Assembly: GCF_019890615.1 (NCBI RefSeq)
Contig: NZ_JAINVZ010000001.1
Coordinates: 62,001 to 126,000 of the forward strand
Source: Streptantibioticus parmotrematis
GTDB taxonomy: Bacteria; Actinomycetota; Actinomycetes; Streptomycetales; Streptomycetaceae
Length of the DNA stretch: 64,000 bases
Direction of reading: 5' to 3'
Part shown: positions 1 to 9,018 of the stretch, piece after piece
Position numbering within the stretch: position 1 is the first letter of the stretch
How the letters are laid out: each line of letters opens with the position of its first letter
Notes under the pieces: model-generated
Databases searched by the model: none
Seen by the model: only the letters and a program-made list of their open reading frames with translations
What the model was told of the DNA's origin: nothing
Program-made: the position numbers and the translations under genes

Positions 1-981
1 GGCATCGCGCTGTCCATCGTCGGCACCGGGCTCGCCGCCGTCGGCGTCCTCGCCAACGGCACCGAGGAACAGATCGGCACCTGGATCCCGCAGATGTACG
101 GGGACGCCGACGACGTCAAGGTCGCCGCCTTCTGCTCCTCCGAGCCGGACGCGGGCTCCGACGTCGCCTCGATGCGCACCCGCGCGGTCTACGACGAGGC
201 CAAGGACGAATGGGTGCTGAACGGCACCAAGACCTGGGCGACCAACGGCGGCATCGCCAACGTCCACGTGGTGGTCGCGGTCGTCGACCCGGACCTGGGC
301 TCCAAGGGCCACGCCTCGTTCATCGTGCCGCCGGGCACCCCCGGCCTGTCCCAGGGGCAGAAGTTCAAGAAGCACGGCATCCGCGCCTCGCACACCGCCG
401 AGGTCGTGCTGGAGGACGCGCGGGTGCCGGGCAGCTGCCTGCTCGGCGGCAAGGAGAAGCTCGACGAGCGGCTGGCCAGGGCCCGCGAGCGCGCGAAGGC
501 CGGGAACGGCGAGCGGGTGAAGAACGCCGCGATGGCCACCTTCGAGGCGTCCCGCCCCGCGGTCGGCGCCATGGCGGTCGGCACCGCGCGGGCCGCGTAC
601 GAGGTGGCGCTCGACTACGCCAGGACGCGCGAGCAGTTCGGCCGCCCCATCATCGACAACCAGGCGGTCGCCTTCCAGCTGGCCGACATGCGCACCCAGA
701 TCGACGCCGCGCGGCTGCTGGTGTGGCGGGCGAGCTGGATGGCCACCGCCGGGCGGCCGTTCACCGCCGCCGAGGGCTCGATGTCCAAGCTGTACGCGAG
801 CGAGGTGGCCAAGAAGGTCACCGCCCAGGCCATCCAGATCCTCGGCGGCAACGGCTACACCCGCGAGTACCCGGTGGAGCGCATGCACCGCGACAGCGCC
901 ATCTACACCATCTTCGAGGGCACCAGCGAGATCCAGCGGCTGGTGATCTCCCGCACCCTGTCGGGCCTGCCGATCCGCTGA
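1..981 (+). CDS. Acyl-CoA dehydrogenase, 5' end missing
   Basis: FAD-dependent acyl-CoA dehydrogenase, oxidising an acyl-CoA to the 2-enoyl-CoA with electrons passed to ETF. The frame is open from base 1, so the N-terminal helical domain lies outside the window and about 326 C-terminal residues are present. Visible are the middle beta domain with the FAD-contacting stretch FCSSEPDAGSDVASM and WVLNGTKTWATNGG, then the C-terminal helical domain with YARTREQFGRPIIDNQ, QILGGNGYTREYPVER and the catalytic-base region IYTIFEGTSEIQ. These are family signatures. Substrate chain length cannot be read. A terminator-like hairpin follows at 1100. Confidence 0.93.
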   Translation, partial: GIALSIVGTGLAAVGVLANGTEEQIGTWIPQMYGDADDVKVAAFCSSEPDAGSDVASMRTRAVYDEAKDEWVLNGTKTWATNGGIANVHVVVAVVDPDLGSKGHASFIVPPGTPGLSQGQKFKKHGIRASHTAEVVLEDARVPGSCLLGGKEKLDERLARARERAKAGNGERVKNAAMATFEASRPAVGAMAVGTARAAYEVALDYARTREQFGRPIIDNQAVAFQLADMRTQIDAARLLVWRASWMATAGRPFTAAEGSMSKLYASEVAKKVTAQAIQILGGNGYTREYPVERMHRDSAIYTIFEGTSEIQRLVISRTLSGLPIR

Positions 982-1099
982 CCCGGCGCAGGGGTGGCGG
1001 AATCCCGCCAGTAGGCCGCCCGGGCAGGCGGAAATCCCTCAACAGGCCGCTCGGTACGATTAGTTGTATCGCGCAGCCGTCCGTTATGCTCGACCTGTC

Positions 1100-1139
1100 G
1101 GGCGCCGCTTCCCCCGTGCGGCGCCCGGCTTCTCTTTTT
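1100..1139 (+). terminator. Rho-independent terminator
   Basis: A perfect 9-bp stem (GGGCGCCGC at 1100-1108 and GCGGCGCCC at 1118-1126) with a 9-base loop is followed by a pyrimidine run ending in TTTTT. It lies 119 bases after the acyl-CoA dehydrogenase stop and is the most textbook-like terminator in the window. Confidence 0.75.
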
Positions 1140-1188
1140 CGGCACGCGGGCTTGGCCGCGACCGCCCACCGTCTGATTGAATGGGGAC

Positions 1189-1317
1189 ATGGCCAGCTTG
1201 ATCGAGAACGCGACGGGTCGCACCGACCTCGAACCGTTCTGGCCGTCCCGGCAGGCCCACCACTTCGACCGGGAGTGTTGCCGCGCGATCCCCGCGCGGC
1301 CCCGCGCCCAGCGCTGA
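1189..1317 (+). CDS. Possible 42-aa small protein or leader peptide
   Basis: An ATG-initiated 42-codon frame lies between the terminator at 1100 and the winged-helix regulator at 1405, with a weak GGGGA ribosome site 3 bases upstream. The peptide begins MASLIENATGRTDLEPFW and has a Cys-Cys pair in HHFDRECCRAI before a basic tail. Short Cys- or His-rich leaders are known ahead of actinobacterial regulated genes, but no family was recognised. It could be random; the support is its position, its stop well before the next gene and plausible codon use. Confidence 0.3.
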   Translation: MASLIENATGRTDLEPFWPSRQAHHFDRECCRAIPARPRAQR

Positions 1318-1404
1318 CCGGTTCCGCACCGGCCGGCCCCATCGGCGCACCGGCACCGCGCGGACGTCCATCCGACGCCCCTTCGCGCGAAAGAGCCGAG
1401 ACCC

Positions 1405-1962
1405 ATGTCGAACCTGTCCCATCCCCAGTCCCTGCGCACCCCGATCGCCCCCCGCCAGCGGCTGCGCGCCGTGCGGCCCGACGACGTCGTGCCGGTGCCC
1501 GACTTCCTGCCGCCCGGCGCCACCTGGATGCCCGCGCCCGGGCACGCGCTGCCCGCCCGGGCCGGCCAGCCGCCGATGGTCGGCTACCTGGTCCTCGTCC
1601 CCGCGGACCAGGCGCCGCCCGCCGTCGCCGCCGCGGAGCGGATCGTCGAGGCGGTCGACCCGATCCGCGACGATCCGATCCGCATCGACCCCGAGCGCCG
1701 TACCGCGGGCATCGACGGCCGACCGCTGGACCTGACGTACCTGGAGTTCGAGCTGCTGGCCCACCTGGTGGCGCATCCGCACCGGGTGCACACCCGCGAC
1801 CAGTTGGTGACCACGGTGTGGGGCTACGGGCACGTGGGCGACGGCCGCACGGTCGACGTCCACATCGCCCGGCTGCGCCGCAAGCTCGGTCCCGTTCACC
1901 GTTCCGGCATCGTGACCGTACGGCGTGTCGGCTACAAGTACGCTCCGGTCAGCACCAGTTGA
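1405..1962 (+). CDS. Winged-helix DNA-binding protein (OmpR/PhoB-type C-terminal domain)
   Basis: 185 aa. The C-terminal half (about residues 95-182) is an OmpR/PhoB-type effector domain: a beta-sheet start (DGRPLDLTYLEFELLAHLV), the recognition-helix region TRDQLVTTVWGYGHVGDGRTVDVHIARLRRKLG and the wing VTVRRVGYKYAP. The N-terminal part is Pro/Ala-rich with no receiver domain and no phosphorylatable Asp motif, so it is not a classical response regulator. Such orphan winged-helix proteins are frequent in Streptomyces. ATG at 1405. The target is unknown. Confidence 0.8.
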   Translation: MSNLSHPQSLRTPIAPRQRLRAVRPDDVVPVPDFLPPGATWMPAPGHALPARAGQPPMVGYLVLVPADQAPPAVAAAERIVEAVDPIRDDPIRIDPERRTAGIDGRPLDLTYLEFELLAHLVAHPHRVHTRDQLVTTVWGYGHVGDGRTVDVHIARLRRKLGPVHRSGIVTVRRVGYKYAPVSTS

Positions 1963-2186
1963 CGCTCCGCGTCCCGCCCGCCCCGGGCGGAACGCGACCG
2001 TGAGGCGACCGGAAAGCGACGCGGAGGCGATCGCGACGCGACCGGAATGGGCGACAACGCGGTGGGAAGACGCACAACACGTCCTCCCCGGGGCGATCCC
2101 GTGACCCCGGCGGCCTCCGGGCCGTTGGCGGGTCGCGGGACCGCCCCGGTCCGCACCGCCCGTACCGACCGCGAAGGACACCGGCC

Positions 2187-2354
2187 ATGAACGCCATCAG
2201 TGACCCCGACCAGCGACTCGAGACCGCCGCCCTCCCCGCCGAGGACGAAGACGACGCGGCACAGGACCGGGCCGAGCGGTCCGCCGCGTTCGTGCCCCGC
2301 CAGCCCCAGCGCACCGACGTGCGGCGACGGCTGATGGCGCTCAGGCGCTGGTGA
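2187..2354 (+). CDS. Hypothetical 55-aa charged protein
   Basis: An ATG frame of 55 codons with a good ribosome site (GAAGGA, 9 bases upstream). The peptide begins MNAISDPDQRLETAALPAE, has an acidic middle (EDEDDAAQDRAE) and ends in a basic stretch (RTDVRRRLMALRRW). It has no signal peptide, membrane segment or cysteine. It sits between the winged-helix regulator and fumarylacetoacetase, both on the same strand. No family was recognised. The clean ribosome site and charge segregation suggest a real small protein. Confidence 0.55.
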   Translation: MNAISDPDQRLETAALPAEDEDDAAQDRAERSAAFVPRQPQRTDVRRRLMALRRW

Positions 2355-2440
2355 CCCGCTCACCCCGGCGGCACGGCACCCGGCTGAGCCCGTAGCCTTG
2401 CACCGCGTTCACCCACGACGTGGAAGGCGAGGCGCCACCG

Positions 2441-3691
<1,251 letters not shown>

Positions 3692-3719
3692 CCGCGCCAC
3701 CACGTGATACGCAGGGTCC

Positions 3720-4544
3720 ATGCGTGACAGCGACGGAGTGAACGAACCGTCCGCCGGCCAGGGCCCGGAGGCGTCCCTCGGGCAGCTCAGCGGCCAGCTC
3801 CACGCCGGTCTGGACCGGATGGAGCGGCTGCTGGCGACCGCGGAGGGCACCGCCGGGCCGGCCGGGGAGCCTGCCGCGCGTACCGGGCCACCGGCCTGGC
3901 GTCGCGCCACCGCGCGGGAGCCGCGCTGGATGGTCAGCTGCGCGCTGCTGGTCGCGGTGGTGGTGCAGTGGAGGCTGCCCGAGCGGCTGACCTTCCATCC
4001 GCACTGGCTGCTGCCGGTGCTGGAACTGGTGTTGATGGCCGGCCTGGTGGCGGTGGACCCGGGCCGCGAGCGGGTGGGCACGGCCCCGCTGCGCACCGCG
4101 AGTCTGCTGTTGACCGGACTGGTGAGCCTGGCCAACGGGTGGTCGGCGATCTCGCTGGTGCGCGGTCTGCTGCTGGGGACGGAGGGCGGCGACGCGGGTC
4201 CGCTGCTGATGACCGGGGGCGGGATCTGGATCACCAATGTGATCGCGTTCGGCCTGTGGTACTGGGAGTGGGATCGCGGCGGTCCGGCGAGCCGGGCGGC
4301 GGGGCTGAAACCGTACCCGGACTTCCTCTTCCCGCAGATGCAGGAACGCGAGCTGGCGGCCCCGCACTGGGAGCCGAACTTCGTGGACTACCTCTATCTG
4401 GCGTTCACCAACGGCACCGCGTTCAGCCCGACGGACGTGATGCCGATGTCGCGCTGGGCCAAGCTGCTGATGCTGCTCCAGTCGGTGATCTCGCTGGTCA
4501 CCGTGGTGCTGGTGATCGCGCGGGCGGTCAACATCCTCAAGTGA
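3720..4544 (+). CDS. Integral membrane protein of unknown function
   Basis: 274 aa, starting 28 bases after fumarylacetoacetase. After about 60 soluble residues there are four or five hydrophobic segments (around residues 65-82, 92-110, 125-145, 160-180 and 240-270). The C-terminal part, with FVDYLYLAFTNGTAFSPTD followed by a final helix ending VLVIARAVNILK, resembles the DUF1345-like or two-TM channel-like membrane proteins common in Streptomyces. The substrate is unknown. The gene ends inside a strong hairpin. Confidence 0.75.
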   Translation: MRDSDGVNEPSAGQGPEASLGQLSGQLHAGLDRMERLLATAEGTAGPAGEPAARTGPPAWRRATAREPRWMVSCALLVAVVVQWRLPERLTFHPHWLLPVLELVLMAGLVAVDPGRERVGTAPLRTASLLLTGLVSLANGWSAISLVRGLLLGTEGGDAGPLLMTGGGIWITNVIAFGLWYWEWDRGGPASRAAGLKPYPDFLFPQMQERELAAPHWEPNFVDYLYLAFTNGTAFSPTDVMPMSRWAKLLMLLQSVISLVTVVLVIARAVNILK

Positions 4545-4563
4545 GACCGCCCGCGCGATCACC
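4511..4563. terminator. Bidirectional terminator over a stop codon
   Basis: A perfect 19-bp inverted repeat (arms 4511-4529 and 4545-4563, loop of 15 bases) covers the last codons of the membrane protein gene. It ends 10 bases before the stop codon of the convergent G1 peptidase gene. It can serve both genes. Confidence 0.7.
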
Positions 4564-4572
4564 GGGTCCGCG

Positions 4573-5328
4573 TCAGTAGCGGATGGTGCCGGGACGCAGG
4601 TGGTGCGATTGCTGCGTTCGGGCGACGTCGCCGCCAGGCGTCATCGAGAACGAGCCGTTCTGCAGGGGCCCGGGGGTGTAGCCCCCGCTGTCCAGCGCCT
4701 GCGGGTTGGCGTTGTCGAACGGTTGTCCGTCCACGGTGACGCCGCTGAAGTCCAGCTCGTCGAAGGACGGGTAGCTCTGCGAGGGCGATTCGATGACCGC
4801 CTCCGCGCTGGCGTTCTGCGCCCCGAGGTTCTGGTCGGTGTGCTCGGTCCAGCCCTGGGTGTTGTCGGTCAGGGTCAGCGTGTAGTCGCCGCCGCCGTTG
4901 GAGACCACGCTGGCGGTCATGCTGTCGCCCTCGGAGACCGGGTCGTTCCAGTAGACCGGGGAGGCCGGGTACATCTCGTACCACGCGGACAGCACGGGCT
5001 GCCCGCTGGAGCAGTCGGTCTGCACGCCGGTCTGCTCGACGGTCTGGGAGCCGTAGCCGTCCAGGCCGACCCAGGGGGCGAACAGGTCGTTGGAGGAGTT
5101 GCAGGTCACCTGCGGTTCCGTCCAGCTGCCGCTGATGCTGCTGAACGAACCCTGCGCGACGTACCCGCCCCAGTTGCTGTCCTGGAAGTTCTTGGCGAAC
5201 GGGGCGAAGGTGTGCGTCGCGGCGACGGAGGTGCCGGTGCCCACCGGTATCAGGGCGGCGGCGAGCAGCACCGCCGCGGCGGCCGTGCGGGTCCTGGCGA
5301 GGTTCCGTCTGGCTGAATGCGTGGCCAT
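4573..5328 (-). CDS. Secreted G1-family glutamic (eqolisin-type) endopeptidase
   Basis: 251 aa. Peptidase family G1 (eqolisins) uses a Gln/Glu dyad and is typically active at acidic pH. Visible: a Sec signal (twin-Arg-like basic start then AAAAVLLAAALIPVG, cleavage near SVAA at residue 37), the family start SNWGGYVAQGSF, the substrate-side motif APWVGLDGYGS, the catalytic Gln about residue 99 in VEQTGVQ and the catalytic Glu about residue 176 in SAEAVIESP. The start at 5328 has AGGAG upstream; an in-frame ATG at 5388 would only prepend a Pro-rich stretch before the signal. It is divergent from a TTA-containing LuxR-type regulator, which probably controls it. Confidence 0.88.
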   Translation of the reverse strand: MATHSARRNLARTRTAAAAVLLAAALIPVGTGTSVAATHTFAPFAKNFQDSNWGGYVAQGSFSSISGSWTEPQVTCNSSNDLFAPWVGLDGYGSQTVEQTGVQTDCSSGQPVLSAWYEMYPASPVYWNDPVSEGDSMTASVVSNGGGDYTLTLTDNTQGWTEHTDQNLGAQNASAEAVIESPSQSYPSFDELDFSGVTVDGQPFDNANPQALDSGGYTPGPLQNGSFSMTPGGDVARTQQSHHLRPGTIRY

Positions 5329-5439
5329 GGGCCGAATCTCCTGTGGGGGAAGGAGGGATGGGTGGGGGCCGATCGGACCGGGGTTCATGGTGGGCGGGCC
5401 CGGGAGCGGGCCTCAAGGGGATCCGCGGATCCGGAACCC

Positions 5440-5465
5440 GCCATGGCGAGAACATGACATGATGC
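5440..5465 (-). promoter_or_regulatory. GCAT...GTCATG motif upstream of the G1 peptidase
   Basis: Read toward the G1 gene, the segment contains GCAT, 3 bases, GTCATG, then CCATGG. Similar GCAT-(0-1)-GTCATG elements sit upstream of two sedolisin genes (near 8826 and 51670). It lies about 125 bases before the G1 start, in the divergent region shared with the LuxR-type regulator. A binding site for that regulator is inference. Confidence 0.35.
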
Positions 5466-5497
5466 GAATGGGTGATACGCACGGCCGGAAGGCAGTC

Positions 5498-6481
5498 ATG
5501 GTGGTACCAAGCGGAAGCCGCGGGGCCCAGGGTGGCTGGCTCGAAGGGCTCGGCATCCCCGAACACGAACAGACCGCGTACTTAAGGGTCCTGGCCGCAC
5601 CGCACCGCACCGCGGCCGAGCTCGCCGCCGAGCTGGGGACCACGGCCGAGCGCGCCGAGCGACTGCTCGCCGCGCTCACCGAACAGGGACTAGTAAACCG
5701 GCACGACGGCGAGGGCGCACGTTGGTCGGCCGCCGCCCCCGACGTGGCGGTCGAGGCACTGCTGCTGCGCCGGGAGGAGGAACTGCTGCGCACCCGGGGC
5801 CGGGTCGCGGAGCTGATGCGGGCCTACCGCCGCGCGCACCGGCCGCACGCGGACGACCTCGTGGAGGTGGTCACCGGGCAGGCGGCGATCGCCGAGCGCT
5901 GGCGGCAGTTGCAGGACGGTGCCCGGCGCAGCCTCGCGATGTTCGACAAGCCCCCGCACATCGTCCGCTCCGACCCGGCCCTGGAGCACGCGTTGCTGGA
6001 CCGCGGGGTGCGGGTGCGCGCGGTCTACGAGGCGGGGTCGGTGAGCGCGCCCGGCCGCCTCGCCGAGATCCGGGAGATCGTGGAGGCGGGCGAGGAGGCC
6101 CGGATGCTCCCCGAACTGCCCTGCAAACTGGCCATCGTCGACGACCGCTGGGCGATGCTGCCGGTGGCCTCGGGCGCGGAGTTGCACGGAGCGGTCCTGG
6201 TGCGCGCCTCCTCCCTGCTGGACGCCCTGTCGGGGATGTTCGAGGCGTACTGGCAGCGCGCGGTGCGGGTGCCGCAGGCGCGCGCCGACCGCGCGGAGCC
6301 GGACCGCAGGACCGAACTGCTGACGCTGCTGTCCGCCGGGTTCACCGACGACAGCATCGCCAGGCAACTGGGTGTCTCCCCGCGCACGGTGCAACGGTGG
6401 GTGCGCGAGGTCATGGACGCGCTCGGTGCCCGCACCAGGTTCCAGGCGGGCATCCAGGCGGCCCGCGCGGGGCTGTTGTGA
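5498..6481 (+). CDS. TrmB-like/LuxR-type transcriptional regulator with a TTA codon
   Basis: 327 aa. An N-terminal TrmB-like winged helix (about residues 15-75, GIPEHEQTAYLRVLAA to EQGLVNRHDGE) is followed by a central effector-like domain and a C-terminal LuxR-type HTH (about residues 265-325, LLSAGFTDDSIARQLGVSPRTVQRWV). This architecture is common in Streptomyces, where members regulate neighbouring secreted proteins. The start at 5498 has GGAAGG 5-6 bases upstream; ATG at 5468 is an alternative. Leu codon 29 is TTA (5582-5584), which implies dependence on the bldA tRNA. The gene diverges from the G1 peptidase and its 3' end carries a tandem duplication. Confidence 0.85.
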   Translation: MVVPSGSRGAQGGWLEGLGIPEHEQTAYLRVLAAPHRTAAELAAELGTTAERAERLLAALTEQGLVNRHDGEGARWSAAAPDVAVEALLLRREEELLRTRGRVAELMRAYRRAHRPHADDLVEVVTGQAAIAERWRQLQDGARRSLAMFDKPPHIVRSDPALEHALLDRGVRVRAVYEAGSVSAPGRLAEIREIVEAGEEARMLPELPCKLAIVDDRWAMLPVASGAELHGAVLVRASSLLDALSGMFEAYWQRAVRVPQARADRAEPDRRTELLTLLSAGFTDDSIARQLGVSPRTVQRWVREVMDALGARTRFQAGIQAARAGLL

Positions 6482-6517
6482 ACCGCCCGGGCCCGCGCGG
6501 GGCCGTTGTGAACCGCC
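6461..6517 (+). repeat. Tandem duplication over the regulator stop codon
   Basis: Two 27-base copies (6461-6487 and 6491-6517, period 30) differ at one base. The first copy includes the TGA of the LuxR-type regulator and the second lies in the spacer before the acyltransferase. It appears to be a recent slippage or duplication event. Confidence 0.8.
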
Positions 6518-6557
6518 GCCGCCCGGCGCCCCGTCACCCGCTCGCGCTGCGGCGTCC

Positions 6558-8468
6558 TCACGGGGTCGTGCTTCCCGCCGCGGAGTCCAGTGCCGAGCGG
6601 ATCGCGTCGGCGTAGACACCGGTGCCAGAGGGGCGCGGGTGCGTGTTGTCCGTCCACAGCCGCTGCGGCTGCTTGGCGATGGCGTCGTGCCAGTCCACCA
6701 GGACCGTGCCCGGGTGGGTGTGCACCGCCCGCTCCAGCGCGGAGTTGACGGTGGACTCCCACGACCTGGGCACGTAGGTGTTGATGAACGCGACCGTGCG
6801 GCTCGGGCCGGTCACGCGCAGGATGTCGGCGATGGTGGCGTCGGAGAAGTCACCGTTCGTGCCCAGGCCGATCACCACGACGCGCCGCAGTGTGCCCTGC
6901 GCCGCCAACTGCCGCAGCAGGTCCGGCGCCGCGTCCATCTGGCGGCCCACCTTGGCCACCACGTCGATGCCCGGCATGGCCTGTTCCAGCGCGCCGGTGG
7001 AGGCCAGCATGACGGAGTCCCCGATCGCCGTGATCTCGCCACCGGGGACACCGGGCACGCCCGGAGCCGCCTTCGCCGCGGCCGCGCGCCGGCCGCCCGC
7101 CCCACCGCCCGCCGCTCCGCTCACCGTGTCCGCCGCCGCCGGGGCCGCCGACGGGTGCGGGGCCGCCGCGGCGGCGTCCCGCTCGCCCGCGGCGATCTGC
7201 GCCTCCAGGCCCGTGCTGGTGGGCGCGTGGCTGACGCCGATGCAGGCCACCGTGACCACGCCCGCCCCGGCGACCGCCATCGCCAGCGCCTGCCGGGGCC
7301 GCGCCTCGGCCCGGGCGACGAACCACCGCCGCGCCTGCGTGAGATAGCCGCGCACGCCCAGCCGGATCAGCGGCTCCTCCAGAACCCGGTAGGAGGTGAC
7401 GGCGAAGACCGCGGTCAGCCCGAGCATCGTCACGCGCCCGGCGAAGGAGGCGGCGAACTCCGGGGCCACACCGGTGAGGCAGGCGATGATCGGCCAGTGC
7501 CACAGGTAGATGCCGTACGAGCGGCGGCCCACCCACACCAGCGGCCGTGCGGACAGCGTCCGGGCGAACCGTCCCGGTCCCGCGGCCGCCACCGTCACCG
7601 CCACCGCGGCCAGGCACGACAGCGCGAGGCCTCCCTGGTAGACCGCGGCGCCGGTGCCGTCGAGCAGCCAGGCGGCGACCGCGAGTGCCAGCAACCCGCC
7701 GCCGCCGAGGGCGTCGAGCGCCCGCAGGTCCCGCTGCCCGCGCAGCGCGGTGGCCCGTCCCAGCGGCAGTACGAGGGCCGCCGCCGCGCCGAGCAGCAGA
7801 CCGCCGCCGTGGGTGTCGGTGCCGTAGTAGACGCGGGAGGTGTCGGTGTCCGGGGTGTACATCAGTGCCATCGCCGTGAACGACGCCGCCGCCAGCGCGA
7901 GCGTGACCGCGGCCTGGTCGCGGCGCCTGCGCAGGAGGGCCATCACGCACCACAGCAGCAGCGGCCACAGCACGTAGAACTGCTCCTCGACCGCGAGCGA
8001 CCACAGATGCTGGAGCACCGGCTTGCCGCCCACCCCGGTGAAGTACGCGTCGTGCTGGGCGATCTGCCACCAGTTGCTGCTGTACGTCAGCGCCGCCATC
8101 ACGTTGCCGCGCAGCCCCGCGTAGGTGTCGCCGCCGGCCAGGGTCGCCGTGCAGGCGGCCAGCGTGAGCACCGCCCACATCGCGGGCAGCAGTCGGCGGG
8201 CCCGGCGGATCCAGAACGCGCCCAGCCGGAAGCGCCCGGTGCGGGCGCGCTCCGCGGTGAGCAGGCTGGTGATGAGGTAGCCGCTGATGACGAAGAACAG
8301 GTCGACACCGAGGAAGCCGCCGGGCAGCCAGGAGGCGTGCACGTGGTAGGTCACCACGGACACCACGGCCACCGCGCGCAGGCCGTCGAGACCGCGCACC
8401 CGGGTGGGGGCCTGGGGCGGCTCCGGGACGGGCGGGGCTTCGGCGATCGATGTCGTTTCGGTGCTCAT
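6558..8468 (-). CDS. Membrane acyltransferase (OafA/YrhL type) with C-terminal SGNH domain
   Basis: 636 aa. The N-terminal acyltransferase-3 domain (about residues 20-370, roughly ten membrane helices) starts with RVRGLDGLRAVAVVSVVTYH, which holds the conserved His, and has GFLGVDLFFVISGYLITSLL and RRARRLLPA. After a linker of about 80 residues rich in Ala and Gly comes an SGNH hydrolase-like domain (about residues 475-635) with ITAIGDSVMLAS, GLGTNGDF and the terminal NTHPRPSGTGVYADAI (catalytic His region). Such fusions O-acetylate peptidoglycan or surface glycans outside the membrane. The glycan here is unknown. Confidence 0.9.
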   Translation of the reverse strand: MSTETTSIAEAPPVPEPPQAPTRVRGLDGLRAVAVVSVVTYHVHASWLPGGFLGVDLFFVISGYLITSLLTAERARTGRFRLGAFWIRRARRLLPAMWAVLTLAACTATLAGGDTYAGLRGNVMAALTYSSNWWQIAQHDAYFTGVGGKPVLQHLWSLAVEEQFYVLWPLLLWCVMALLRRRRDQAAVTLALAAASFTAMALMYTPDTDTSRVYYGTDTHGGGLLLGAAAALVLPLGRATALRGQRDLRALDALGGGGLLALAVAAWLLDGTGAAVYQGGLALSCLAAVAVTVAAAGPGRFARTLSARPLVWVGRRSYGIYLWHWPIIACLTGVAPEFAASFAGRVTMLGLTAVFAVTSYRVLEEPLIRLGVRGYLTQARRWFVARAEARPRQALAMAVAGAGVVTVACIGVSHAPTSTGLEAQIAAGERDAAAAAPHPSAAPAAADTVSGAAGGGAGGRRAAAAKAAPGVPGVPGGEITAIGDSVMLASTGALEQAMPGIDVVAKVGRQMDAAPDLLRQLAAQGTLRRVVVIGLGTNGDFSDATIADILRVTGPSRTVAFINTYVPRSWESTVNSALERAVHTHPGTVLVDWHDAIAKQPQRLWTDNTHPRPSGTGVYADAIRSALDSAAGSTTP

Positions 8469-9018
8469 GGCCCCAATGTCGGCCCTGCGGGTACGGGTTC
8501 GCCGCAGGGCTGCCGCTGATTGCCGACGGCCGTGCGGCGGCGCGGCCGGGGGATCGGTGTGACGAGACGCACGTCAGGGGCCCCGAGGACGGAGATGACG
8601 GGTCGTCATCCGGACTACCCGATCGTGTGATCGTCGGCGTGTCGCGCCGGGTCCGTGGGAATTCCGGCGGCCGTTGAACGGATGGGCTCGGCCATCCGTA
8701 TGACTGCCACGACGGGCCGCCGTGGGCGAATCCCGTTGCCATGGAAACGGATTGGGCTTGTGGGGGAGTGTTCGATTCCGCTAGCTTCCTAACGCCATAC
8801 CACTCGGCAGGGTGGCGGACGTTTCCGCATGTCATGGGCATGTTTATGCCTCGCGTGCGGAGGAACCATCCGTCGCCCCGTGCCACCCCCACCCCGGGCG
8901 CGCCCCATACGCGACCGGGCCCGCACGGTCCGAGTGGACGTATCCCGGGACAGCGCGTGGACCCGGCGCCGTGAAGGCGCGGGCGCGTCGTCCCCATCCC
9001 CCCAGGGAGGGCCGTTCG
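8469..9018. other. 550-base intergenic region upstream of a sedolisin gene
   Basis: Divergent spacer between the acyltransferase (minus) and the first S53 peptidase (plus). No convincing gene was found; the short frames here lack ribosome sites or plausible composition. It must hold both promoters. The only pattern noted is the GCATGTCATG element at 8827-8836, followed by two further ATG-containing partial repeats to 8850. Confidence 0.5.
8825..8855 (+). promoter_or_regulatory. GCATGTCATG motif upstream of sedolisin 1
   Basis: The segment contains GCATGTCATG followed by GGCATG and TATGCC. The same GCAT/GTCATG pairing occurs before the G1 peptidase and before the third sedolisin. It is about 185 bases before the TTG start. 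A role as a shared operator is inference. Confidence 0.35.

Noticed and set aside
2420-2440. GTG start for fumarylacetoacetase
   Set aside because: The ribosome site GGAAGGCGAGG lies within or after this GTG, so ATG at 2441 is better placed.
8741-8974. 77-aa plus-strand frame in the spacer before sedolisin 1
   Set aside because: No ribosome site, and Pro/Arg-rich C-terminal composition of non-coding GC-rich DNA.
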